Below are positions 1-12,000 of a stretch of 41,184 bases of DNA, piece by piece (positions within the stretch are counted from its first letter, which is position 1; each line of letters begins with the position of its first letter). Position numbers and translations under genes: made by a program. The stretch lies in NCBI RefSeq assembly GCF_000280905.1, contig NZ_ALAP01000047.1, forward strand, positions 1 through 41,184, in the 5' to 3' direction. The notes under the pieces were generated by a model. That model ran no database searches. It saw only the letters and a program-made list of their open reading frames with translations, and was not told the origin of the DNA. This DNA comes from Streptomyces sp. AA1529. GTDB taxonomy: Bacteria; Actinomycetota; Actinomycetes; Streptomycetales; Streptomycetaceae.

Positions 1-3000
1 CGATCTGGGTCTCGGGCCTGCAGGGCCTGGGCGCCGGCGGCCTCATCCAGCTGTTCAACAAGATCGGGAACATCCTCAAGAACACCTTCTCGAACTTCTT
101 CAAGAACAACTTCGACGTCGATGTCTTCTTCAAGGTCGACAAGAACAACTTCCCCGGCCCGGGCAAGAACCAGTTCAACCCGCGCAACTACCTCGACAAC
201 CCGAACCTGAACAACCTGTTCAAGAGGCCCGACCCGATCACCAACACCCTCTGGCACGTCCCCGTCACCTTCCTCGCCCACGGAGCCGGCGAGGGCCTGG
301 CCGGATTCCTCGTGGTCGGCGCGGTCTACGGCAAATGGGAGTTCCAGTGGAACGACTGGGTCGGCGGCGGCACCAGCGCCCTGGTCCACGGCGGCCTCCA
401 CACCGGACTCACCACCCCCGGCCACACACTCCACAACAAACTCTTCCCGAACGGAAACCTCTTCACCAACTACATCAACAACAGCTACACCACCGGCGGC
501 CCGGGCGACGGAGGCGATCGGCCGAACGGCTCCGGGCCCGGGACCCCGCCGCCCCCTTACTCCGAGAACGACGTCTTCCCCGAGGCGAGGCCGGCCGTCA
601 GCCCCGCGCCGCCCTACGCGAAGAACGACCCTCTCACCGGGCCGACGCCCACGCCGACCACCGGCACCAGCACGCCCTCTTCGCCGCCGCCCGCCTACTC
701 GCCGAGGCCCCCCACCACCACCACCGACCTCGACTACGACTCGGGATACGAGTCCGACACCGGTTCCACCGATTCCGACATTCCTCGCTCGGCGCCGGTC
801 GGCCCGAAGACGACCGGCCCGCTCGGGGCGCCCCTGAGCAGCCTCCCGCCGGTTTCGAGCCTCGCGCCGCCGGTGTCGAACCTCAGCCCGCCCCTCAGCA
901 AGGGCTTCGGTACTGCGCCCGGGTACGGCGACAGCTACGGCGAGAACGACCTGCTCAACCTGTCGCCGGAGAGCGCGGACCTGGACGCGTCGGGATGGGA
1001 CGCGGACAAGAACGTCTCCGGGCCGGGCGCGGGCCGCGGGCCGACCGGGCTTCCGGGATCCGGGAACGCGCCCGGCCGGTTCGGCAATCCCGGCGATTCC
1101 GATGTCAACACGCTGCTGGACGAGGAGAACCTCGCCCCCGGAGAGCAGGGGCCCGTCGGTGCGCCGCCCACCATGGGATCGACCCCTCCGGTCTCCCAGT
1201 CGCCCGGCGGCCAGCAGTCCCCCGACCAGCACACCGGGGGCCGGTCGGGCAGTGGCCAGCAGGGCGGGAACCAGCAGTCGGGCAACCAGGGCACGCGCAG
1301 GCCCGACGTCCAGGACGGCTCCGAGACCGGCGACCCCGACCTGGACCAGCCGGACGCCGGACAGCAGTCCGACGCGGACCCCCAGTCGACCCCGGAGACG
1401 CAGCCGGACGCCGACCCGGGCAGTGAACCGACCCCGGGCCGAACCCCCGATTCGGGCTCCCCGCAGGATGACGCACAGCAGAATCCCGCACCCCCCGCGG
1501 CCGTGCCCACTCAGACCGCCACCGGAGGCCCGGGGACGGCCGGCGGCCGCTCCACCGCCGACCAGGTGCCACGCGTCGACCGCTCCGACGCCCAGCGCCG
1601 CTGGATCGCGGAGCAGCTGGCGGACGCGGATGTCGTCGGCAGCCCCGCACCGCTCCCCTCCGACGCGATGATCAGCCTCGCCCAACTGGAGGAAGCGGGC
1701 TTCACCCCGGGCCCCGTCCAGCGCACCGCCGCCGAGATGAACAACGGTCTGCTGACCGTGGGCGACAGCCGGCTCACCCCGCTGGAGCTGACGCAGTTCC
1801 TCATGGTGCGGGACGCATCCTGGACGCCCGGACTCGACACGGTCGCGGCCAAGGCCTCCGAACGGATCTGGCAGTCGGCGTACGAGGACTTCGCGGCAGC
1901 CGCCGCCGAGAGCGCCGTCTCCGACGACGCCGCGGCCGAACACGCCGCCCGCGCCTGGGAGTCCGCGCTCACACTGGTGCTGCCGCCCGGCCCGCATCCG
2001 GCGTCGGCCGACTCCCGGTACGCGGGCGCCGAATTCCGGGGCGCGGTACGGAAGGTCGCCGAGCACCTGCTGGCCGCGGGGCCGGACGCGGACTCCGCGG
2101 TGGCGCTCGCCGACGAGGCCCGCGACGAACTGGGACTGCCGCCCGCGGACCGCGTGGCCACCACGTCCGGGGGCCCCGACCGAACGGACCCGGCCGTCCC
2201 GCCGCCGTCCCCGGCCAAGGTCGTCACCACCTCCGGGCCGCTGGCCGAGGACGACGGCTCCGCCACGCCGCTCACCGACCGCGAGGCCCGCGAATCCGCT
2301 GCCACCGCACCCGCCGGCCCGCCGACCGCCGCGGACAAGGGCAAGGGAACGCTGGTCAGCGCGGACCCGATCCCGGCACCGAGCACACCGGAGGTGTCCC
2401 GGCGGGAGACGCAGATCGCCCTCGCCCGGGCGGACTTCGACGCCGCGCGCGCCGACTTCGCCGCGGCCCTGGACAGCATCGAGCAGATCGGCGCGCGTGT
2501 GGAGTCCGGCGTCGGAGGCAGCACCGACACCGACGCAGCGCTCGCGGCGGCCCGGGTCGGTGCCGACCGTGCCTACGGGAAGTGGGAGAGCGCGGCGGAG
2601 CGGCTGCGCGAGCTGGGTGTCGATCCGACGGCCTGGGACGAGAGCGAGGATCTCTCGGCGGTGCCGCACCTCGCGCACGACGCCGCCGAACGGCGCTGGA
2701 TCGCCTCGCGGGTGACGGCCGCGGACCTCCCGGCCGACCTGGCGGATCTGGCGGATGCCGATCCCGCAGCACACGACGCCGTCACCGCCGACGAGTTGCG
2801 GAAGGCGGATGTCCCGCCGCCCGGCGCCGTGCCCACGAGCCGGCTGCCGCTGGCCGCGCTGGCGCCGGTGGACCGGGTCCGGGTGCTGATGGTCCGGTCC
2901 GGGCCATGGTCCGGGGTGCTCGACGAGACGGCGGCGAACATGGCCCGCCGCACCTGGCAGGAGGCGTACGCGGACTTCGCGCGGACGAACGCCGAACTGG

Positions 3001-6000
3001 CCGGCGGCACCAAGCAGACCGGCTCCGACGCCCTGCGCCAGGCGTGGGACACCGCCATGGGCCTGGTCCTGCCGCTGGAACTGCACCCGGTCGAGGCGCT
3101 GTCCTGGTATGCGGCCGGCCGGTACGTGCGTGCCGTCCGGGAGGTCGCCGACCTGCTGGCGGAGGACGTTCCCCGCGAGACCGCCCGCACCCTCGCCGAC
3201 CGCAACCGGCGCCATCTCGGTCTGCGCCCCCGCGGACGCGGTGGTGCCCCCACTCCGACGGCCCGGCCGGGCGTCCCGTCCCTCCCGCCCGCTCTCACCG
3301 ATCTGGCGGCGCGGCTGCCCGGGATGTCCGCGCAGGAGCGGACCGAGGCGCTGGCGCTCCTCCCGGACACCGAGCTGGACAGGCTGGCCGGGGACCGGAA
3401 GCTGATCCGGGCTCTGCTGGACGGCCTGTCGCGGAAGGATTTCGGGGCCACGGCGGCACAGTTGATGGTGCGCGTACCGGAGGGCGTGCACGAGCCCGAG
3501 GCCGCCCGGAGCGCGGCCCAGGACGTGCTCGCCCATATGCTGCGGGACCCGAACAACTGGTCCCGCCAGGGGTCCGAGGCGCCCGCGTCCGACGATCCGG
3601 CAGACGTCCTGCTGCGGGGCCCCAACGCCACGATGCGGATGCTGCTCACGGGCTTCCGCGCGGTGGTGATACCCAGGGACAGGCCCCTCACGGACTTCGC
3701 TCCGTTCACCGAACTGCGCGGAACCGCCGCGGCCCACGGGGGAGCGTGGGAGGAGAGCCGGGGCGGTTTCTGGAACGGCCACGCGGGGTTCGCCGAGGAG
3801 AACCTGCTGGGCGAGGAGACCAGCCTCTCCCGCAAGACCCACTCGGCCGACGGCTACTCCGACGCGTCCCACGAGTTCGCGCACGCCCTCCATATGACGG
3901 CGCTGCCCATGCCGGTGGTGGACCACATCAGGTCCGTCTACCAAGCGAAGATCGAGCAGGAGCGGATCAACGAGTGGGCGCTCAACTGGGGACAGGACGA
4001 CGAGTTCGAGCCGGTGCACTGGCCCGACGGTCCCTACCAGGACCCTCGCGGGCGCCGTCCGGGGACGAACTACTCCTCGCACGACGAATACGAGTACTTC
4101 GCCCAGCTCTCCAACGCCTACCTGGGCACCAACACCGGGACCGACCCGTACACCGGCCAGCCGCACAACAACGGCGCCCAGTGGGTGCGCGACAACGACC
4201 CGGCGCTGCTTCCGCTGCTGGAACGGCTCTACGGCCCCGTCTCGGAGCAAGGCGGCCTCAAGGCGAATCCGTACGCCGAAGTGCAGGCCAGGAAGGCCGC
4301 AGCGGTCGCGGACGACGGCGCGCGGACCGGGACGACGTCCTCGCGGCCGGAGGCGGCGGCCACCACCGCCGGTGAGACGGACGCGCCGCCGGTGCTTCCG
4401 GAGGACCAGGGCCAGGACACCACCGCGGATGAGACGGTCGTGGCATCGGTGCTTCCGCTGGACCCGGGCACCTCCGCCGAGGAGACCGCCCCGGCCCCCG
4501 AGCCCCCCGCGGACGAGGGCACCACCACCGACGGGACCACGGACCCGTGGCGGCCCGGGAACGACGAGACGTGGGCCGCCTTCCGGGGACTGTGGGACGA
4601 CGGCGCAGCCGAGGACAGCACGCTCACCACCCGCCCGCTGGGCACCCCGCTGCCCGTCCCGCAGGACGGCGAGAGCATGCTCTCCGCCGTCCTGGCGAGC
4701 GACCCGGCGCTGCTGCGCGACCGGCTCCCCGGACTGGCCGAACGTGCTCCCGAGGCGCACGCCTGGCTGGCGGACCCGGCCCGGGTCCGCCGCGATCTGG
4801 CCGGCCCCTCCGAGGCGCTGCCGGACACTCCCCACGCCGCCGTGCTCACCGCCGTGCGGGGGCTGGTCGCGGACCGGCTGCAGGCGGACCGCGGCCGGGG
4901 TGCCACCGAGGCACTGTGGCAGTACCGCCTCAGCAACCTGGGCGACGACTCCTTCGCGGCCCGCGTCGCCGGGATGGACCTGGCCGAACTCGTCACCCGG
5001 CTGGCCGACCTGGGCGTCCCGCTCCCGGACCAGACCGCCTTCGAGACCGAGGAGGGGCTGCGCGGAGAACTCTCCGACCTCCTGCTCCGCCACGAGCCGC
5101 TGGACGACCGGGAACTGACCGCGCTCACCGCCGCCGTCCTGGACTGGACGGACCACTGGAACTCCGCCGAGGGCGAGGCGTTCCTGCCGCTGCTGGCGCA
5201 TGTCCTCGGCGTGCGCATCGAGATCTTCCGGGCCGACCGGTACGGCGAGGGGGCCGGCCCTCTCGACTTCCGGCGCCACCAGGCCGTCGGCCCGGCCGAC
5301 GCGCCCCGCACCGTCGAGCTGTTCCACACCACCTCCTACGCCCGGCAGTCCGTCACCGAGAACGGCGAGACCACCACCCGATGGGTGCCGACGAGCGACC
5401 AGCGCTACGCGGGCAGCACCGCCGTCGAACCGGTCACCGACACTCCGCCCGAGAGCGCACCCACGCCGACGCGGGCGGCGCAGGACCCGCGGTTGGCACC
5501 GGTTCCGGAACCGGCCCCCGCGCGCACCTGGAGCGACCTGCGGGAGCTGGCGGACGAGGTGATCGCCCGCGGCCCGGTGGCGATCTCCGCACTGGGCCCC
5601 TGCGCCGGACTCGTGCGGCGGCTGACCGACCGGCTGTTCCCCGGCGGCGGGGTACGGCCCGGAGTGGCGCTCGACGACCTGACGAGCAGTCGCAGCGCGA
5701 CCGAGTACGCGCTGGCGCCGGGCCCCGGCTGGGCGTCGGTGCGCTCCTGGGACGTGGTCGCCGACGCGCTGCGCGGCTCCGCACCGGGCACCCTCGCCGT
5801 CGTCCTCGCCGGCAACCAGGGCGGCCTGCCCGGCCACGCCTGGACGGCCTACCGGCTCCCGGACACCGACGTACGCGGCGTGGCCTGGGTGAACCTGACG
5901 CCCGGCCATGAGAGGCAGCCGGTCTCGGACGGGCCGCCGGCCCTCGTACCGCTGGACGCGCGGGCCGTACTCGTCGACCCGTCCGGGCGGGTGCGGCCGA

Positions 6001-9000
6001 ACGCGCTGCCGCTGTCACCCGGCAGCACACCCTCCGCCGACGCCTGGCAGGCCCTGGTCGACGCGCCCGTCAACCGCGAGTACGCGGGGGAGGGCCGCAG
6101 CGGGCTCGCCGCCGACCCGAGGAACTCGGCCACCACCCTTCCGCCGCAGCCCGCACCGGCCTCCGCGGCCCGCCCGGTGCTCACCCGGCCGGTGGCGGAG
6201 GTCGGTGACCGGCCGGGAGTCTCCCGTCCTGTGGACACCGCCGCCGGGGCGTCGGCCTCCGGCGGGCCGGAGGACGCGACCCGGAACGTGCCGGGGGACG
6301 CGATCCGCTCCTCGTGGCCGCACTCCGGGCGTCCCGGGCCGGTGCCGTCCTCGCCCGTCGTCTCCACGTCCGGCAGTTCGGACATGTCGATGGACAGTTC
6401 CGAGGACGAGCAGGGCGAACTCCTCCCCGAGCCGCAGTACCGTGCGGTGCAGGGGCTGCTGGCCGCGCTCGATCCGGCCGCGGCCGCCCGCGAGGGCGCG
6501 CTGGACGCGCTGCTGGACCGGCTGGACGGCCTGCGCGGGCAGCACCCGGAGCTGGCGCGCGGCCGGTTCGACCTGACGAGGCTGACCCGGAGTGTGCTGC
6601 ATCTCGATCCGGGCGAGCAGCTGACCGACGCGACCGTCACCGAACTGCTGCGGGTGGCCCTCCAGCGCCCGCGGGCGGCGAGCCTCGCGGAGCTTTCGGC
6701 CTACCACCTGGCCACCCACGGGGAGGGACTCTTCGCCGACCGGTACCGGCTGCCGACGGGCGCGCAGGGCCGTCCGGCGGGCTGGAACTGGAGCGCGGAC
6801 GGCATACCCGGCGACGCCGATCTCGCGGTGGCGGCACAGGTCGTCGAGCGCGAGGACGGCACGCGTGCCGAGAAGCTGATCGACACCCCCTGGGGGGCCG
6901 CGTACCTCTACTCGGCGTCCAGCGGCCCGTCCTGGATCTCGTTGCCCGGCTTTGGCGGGCGGCTGCGACGGGTGCCGTTCGAGGTGTTCACCGAACTGCC
7001 CGCGTTCGACCCGGACACCGCGCGGGTCCCGCAGGGCACCGATCTCCTGCTGGCGATGCCCCAGGTCAGCTCCCGGGGCATCCACCTCGCCGACGGACTG
7101 GTGTCCCGGTACGGCATGAACGTGCTCTCCAGCAGCGGGCGGCTGGAGTGGACGCGGACGGCGGAGGACCCGGACCGCTCCGTGCTGGCGATCACCGCCC
7201 GGGAGCGGCAGGAGCCCCTGGGCGGCTGGCTGCGCCGCGACCCGGACACGGTGCGCGCCGTCGCCGCCCGCGGCCTGGGCGACGCGGCCCACTGGAGCCG
7301 ACGGGTGTCCTACTGGCCCCTCGTCGGGGACGACAACCGCCTCATCGGCTACGCCTCGATGGACTTCGCCGAGGAGAACGACGGGGGCTGGGACACCACC
7401 TCGTTCTACTCCCGGTTCACCGCCGGCACCCCGGTCGAGAAGTACGTCATCCGCTACGCCGACGCCGACCGGCTGGAAGCGCGCACCGTGCCCTGGGTCG
7501 CACAGGCCCTGCCCTCTCCGGTCTTCGGAGTCGCCCACGGACTGGCGGGCACCACCGCCTGGCACACGCCGCGGGGGACGCGGACCACCTCCGGTCCCGA
7601 GACCGGCCGGCTGGTCGCCGGGCTGGTGGCGCTGACCGGTCTGCCCGACAGCCACCCCTTCGTGATGGACCACTGCTACGGCATGATGCCGCGGCAGCCC
7701 GGCACCCTCGGAGAGGAGGGCGCCTCCGTCCACGACACGGATCCGGGGGGCGCCGACCCGCTGTTCGACCGGTCCGAGGCGGACCACGTGGCGGACGCGC
7801 TCGGTAGGACGGTGCTCTCGCACCGCCACCTGTCCACCGTCGGCGTCACCAACGTGCCGCTGCCCGGCATCGGTGCCGACGAGGGCGTGTTCGAGGTGCA
7901 ACTGGACCCGCGGTCCCAGGAGCTGCCCCCGGAGCACGTGTACCCCGTCGCGCAGCCCAGCCCCCGGGGCGAAGCGCTGGACGCGCTCGCCCGGGGCATG
8001 GGCCTGCACCAGGGCACCGGGCCGGCGTCCGCCGAGGTCCGGAGCCAGACCCTGGGGCTGGTGCGGGTGCTGCGCGCGGCCTTCCAGCCCTTCAAGGACC
8101 GCAACGGGAACTACCGTTCCGTGGATGCGCACGCGCTGTCCCTGCGGGATCCCGACGACCCGCGGGGACGACTGAGCCGGGTGCTGGTGCAGGGCATCGG
8201 CGCATTGGAGCTGATGCGCCGTCAGGACGTCCGGCTGGGCCGCTCCGGAGCCCCGCTGTTCACCACGAACCTGCTGGAACTGCTGGGGGAGAAGCACCGG
8301 GACCAGACCGGGGAGACCGGTCCGCCGGCCGGACTGTCGCAGGCGGACCGCCGGCAGTCGCTCGCCGTGCTGCTGGAGAACGCGATCGCCGCGCGGGCCG
8401 AGCAGCCGGAGCGCGGGCTGACCCAGTGGATCGCGCTGCCGGAGGTGACCGCGGCGCTGGGGGCACTGCGGCAGGCGAACGACCCGCAGGCGCTGGCGCG
8501 GGACGCGCTGGGCCTTCCGGAGGGCGCTCCGCTGCGGGCGCCGGAGGCGTCGCGGCTGCTGTGGGCGGAGGTCAAGGCCGCGCGGATCGTCGGCTGGGAT
8601 GCCGATGCGACGGCCAAGGGAGAGTTCGCCGCCGCGGTCCTGCGCCTGGACCGGGCCGACCCCGCACGGTTCCCGGAGGCACACCTCGCCGCCGTCCGGG
8701 CGATCGCCGCCGGCCGCGACCCGGACGACCTGGCCGCGCTGGCCTCCTTCGACCTGGAGCGGGAGGGAGTGCTGTCCTCGGAGGCGCTGCTGACCGACGT
8801 CGCGGACGAGGCCTGGGCCCGGGACTTCACCGGGGAGTTCGGGGACGGGAACTTCGACCACACGGTCATCACCCCGATGAGGCAGCAGCCGGACGGCTCG
8901 TTCCGACCGGAACGTCCCGTCCCCGCGCCCTGGCACGACGAGGACGAGCCGGACGGCCCGATTCCGTTCGTGTACCACGCGCGGGAGGGCTACGCGCCGA

Positions 9001-12000
9001 CGGGCGCGTTCGCCGATCTCGCCTCCCGCGATCCGCTGCTGCGCGGGCCGAACGCACCCGAGCTGGGCATCCTGGCGGTCGGCCGGGCCATGCCGGACAG
9101 CGACGACCTCGAAGTGGACAGCCTGCCGGCGCAGGTCGCCCTCCACACGTCCAAGGACTGGTACGCCAGCACGCACCCCGTGGCGCTGCACCGGGACGGG
9201 GACGGCCGCGTCACCCTCGCCGTGTACTTCGACCAGGACGACGCCACGGATCCGCAGGACGTCTGGGGGTACGTCCCGTACCTGGACGTACGGGAGCAGC
9301 TCGCGGACACCTCCGGCGCGTCCCCGGCCTCCGCCGCCGCGCTCATCGACTCGGCGCCCCCGCACGCGTCCCGCCCCGGCCCGTCCGCCGTCACCTGGCC
9401 GCAGCCGACAGCGGCCGGACGGCCGGACGCCTCGCCGCCGCGCAAGCGGGCCCGGTTCGCCGAGGGGGATCCCGAGTCCGGCACGAGCCCGGAGTCCAGC
9501 TCCGAGTCGAGCAGCCTGAGCTCCGACTCCAGCACGGAGTCCGACTCCGAGTACAGCAGCTCCAGTTCCAGTTCCAGCTCCAGCTCCAGTTCGAGTTCCA
9601 GCTCCAGTTCGAGCTCCGAGTCGGAGTCCAGCGGCGACTCGGGCTACTCCTCCGGCTCCACGACCGGTTCCGAGGCCGCCTCCGAGACGAGCAGCAGCTC
9701 CAGCTCCGGAAGCGAGTCCGGGACCGAGTCCGACTCGGGCCTCGGCTCCGACGCGGAGGCGGGCTACGAGTCCGACCTCGACTCCGAGACGGACGAGGAG
9801 CCCATGCCGGGCCCGGCAGCCACGGCGCCGTCGGGGCCCGCGCCGCGGTCCGCCGCCGGGCCCGCGGCGTCGTCCGCTCCCGGCACCGTCACGTCCTCGG
9901 CCGCGGCACCGCGCACTGCTCCGCGGCGCGTGCTCACCCAGCCGGTCGGCGACCCGACGTCCCCGTTCCGGCCCTCGTCGGCCGTGCCGTCCCTGGCCGA
10001 CGCGTCGCAGAACGCACCGGTGCGCTCGCCGTACGCGCGCCGGCAGGCGCCGCAGACGAGCATGCCGCAGGGCGGAATCGGGACCGCGCCCACGGGGCTG
10101 TCCGGCGGGCCGGGCGGGCGCGGGGGCTCCCGGATCCCCACGGCGATCCCGGCTCCTGCGGACCCCTACGACCGGATCCTCCGGACTCTCCACGGCCCCC
10201 GGTTCGCTGACCGCCCCCGCACCGCGGAGCGGTCGGCCCTGGCCCGGCTGGACACGCTGCGGAAGAAGCACCTGTCGCTGCAGGGCGGCTCGCTCGCCCT
10301 CGATCCGCTGGCCCGGCAGGTGCTGCTGCTGGACCCGGAGCAGCCGGTGACGCCGGAGCACCGGCGGGAGCTGCTGGCCGTGGCGATGGACGCGCGCGCG
10401 GAGCGGGTGGCGAACCTGGCGGGTCTGTCCGCGGTGCGGCTGGTGCGCCAGGGCGTGCTGCACGACCGGTTCCGGCGTCGAGGTCCCGAAGGGGACTGGC
10501 GGGGCTGGGACTGGAACAGGCCGCGTGTGCCGCTCGGTGCCGACGTGACCAGGTCGGCGCTGGAGGTGGTCGACCCCGCCGACGGTACGGTGCGCTTCGC
10601 CGACGACGGCTCCGCGCCGTGGAGCAGCGGGCCCGACCCGTATCTGCTGACCGCGGAGTCCGACCGGACGGGGATCCGGGTGCGGGGTCAGGAGGGCTTC
10701 TCGCAGCGGGTGCCCCCCGAGGTGTTCTTCGAGCTGATGGGGTTCGATGCCGAGCTGGACCGGGCGGCTCGGGACGTTCCCGTTCTGCTGGCGATGTCCG
10801 AGGCCAGCGCCTGGAACATGCATCTTCAGGACGCGCTCGCGGACCGCCACGACCGCGATGTCTGGGCCCCCAACGGCGTCGGCCGGTGGGTTCCGTCGAC
10901 CGACGATTCGGACCGGCACGTGTTCGTGCTGTCGGTCCGGGAACATGTCGGGCTGCATGCGCAGTGGCTGCTCCGGCACCCCTCCGAGGTCCGGGCCGGT
11001 GCCAGGCTGCCGCACGGCGGTGCGGTCGACTGGGCCCGGCCGGAGATCGCCTATCCCCTGGCGGGCTCGGACCACCGGCTGAACGCGTTCATCTCCATGG
11101 ACCTCCCCGCCGAGCCGGACCAGGGCTACCTCCGCAGCGCCCTGGCACGCCTGCTGGACAACACCACGTCGTGGGTCACCCTGCGCACGGGCCGATTCGG
11201 TCTGCACGTCCCGCACCGGCTGCCCTGGCTCGAGGGCGGACGGCCCCGTCCTGTCTTCGTGAACTACCACGGAGGCGCGGGATCGAGTTCCTGGTTCACC
11301 CCGGACGGGATGGAAGAGGTCGACGCTCCGGAGACAGGCCGCCGGGTGGCGCGTCTGGTCTCGCTGTTCGGCCTGTCGCGCAGGCATCCGCTGGCCCTGC
11401 TCTCCTGCTTCGGCGCGATGCCCGGGGGAACGGACCGCAGCCTGCCCAACCCTGCGGTGCACACCGGCCGTTCGCGTCCGGCCGACCCGCTGCGGAGGCC
11501 TGCCGGGGCCGACCCGCTCTCCGAACCGGCCGCCGGGCAGTACGTGGCGAACGAGGCCGACCGCGAGGTCTGGGCCTCCAACTACACGCTCGCCATGAAC
11601 TTCGCCCAGGGCCTCATCCCCCCGAACCATCCTGACGAGATGGTCATCAGCCTGATGACGGACGAGCGGAGTCCCGGCGCGGAGTGGGCACGCTTCCTGC
11701 CGGAGCCGAAGGGCCGGGCCCTGGACCGCATCGCGGACTGGGCGCATCTGTACGACGGACGTGGGCGGGCGCCGGACGAGGTGCGGGAGCAGGCGCTGCG
11801 GCTGGTGCGGGCGCTGCGGTTGGTCTTCGGCGCGGACGTGGCGAGCCGCAAGGACTACCGCAAGCTGGTCAGCGGCATCGGTTCGCTGGAGATGCGCCGG
11901 ACGGCCGACCCGGCTCTGGAAGAACATCCCGGGGCACGGCTGTTCAGCATGGAGCTGTTCGACGCGCTGGTCCGGAAGTACGCGGGCGTCGGCCCGGGTG

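Noticed and set aside
270..330. Transmembrane helix in the N-terminal segment
   Set aside because: The hydrophobic stretch is short and Gly/Ala-rich with charged residues nearby; not enough to call a membrane segment.
9540..9620. Tandem TCC/AGC-type DNA repeat as CRISPR, operator or assembly artefact
   Set aside because: It encodes an in-frame Ser run with mixed codons inside a Ser-rich linker and does not shift the frame; no spacer structure is present.
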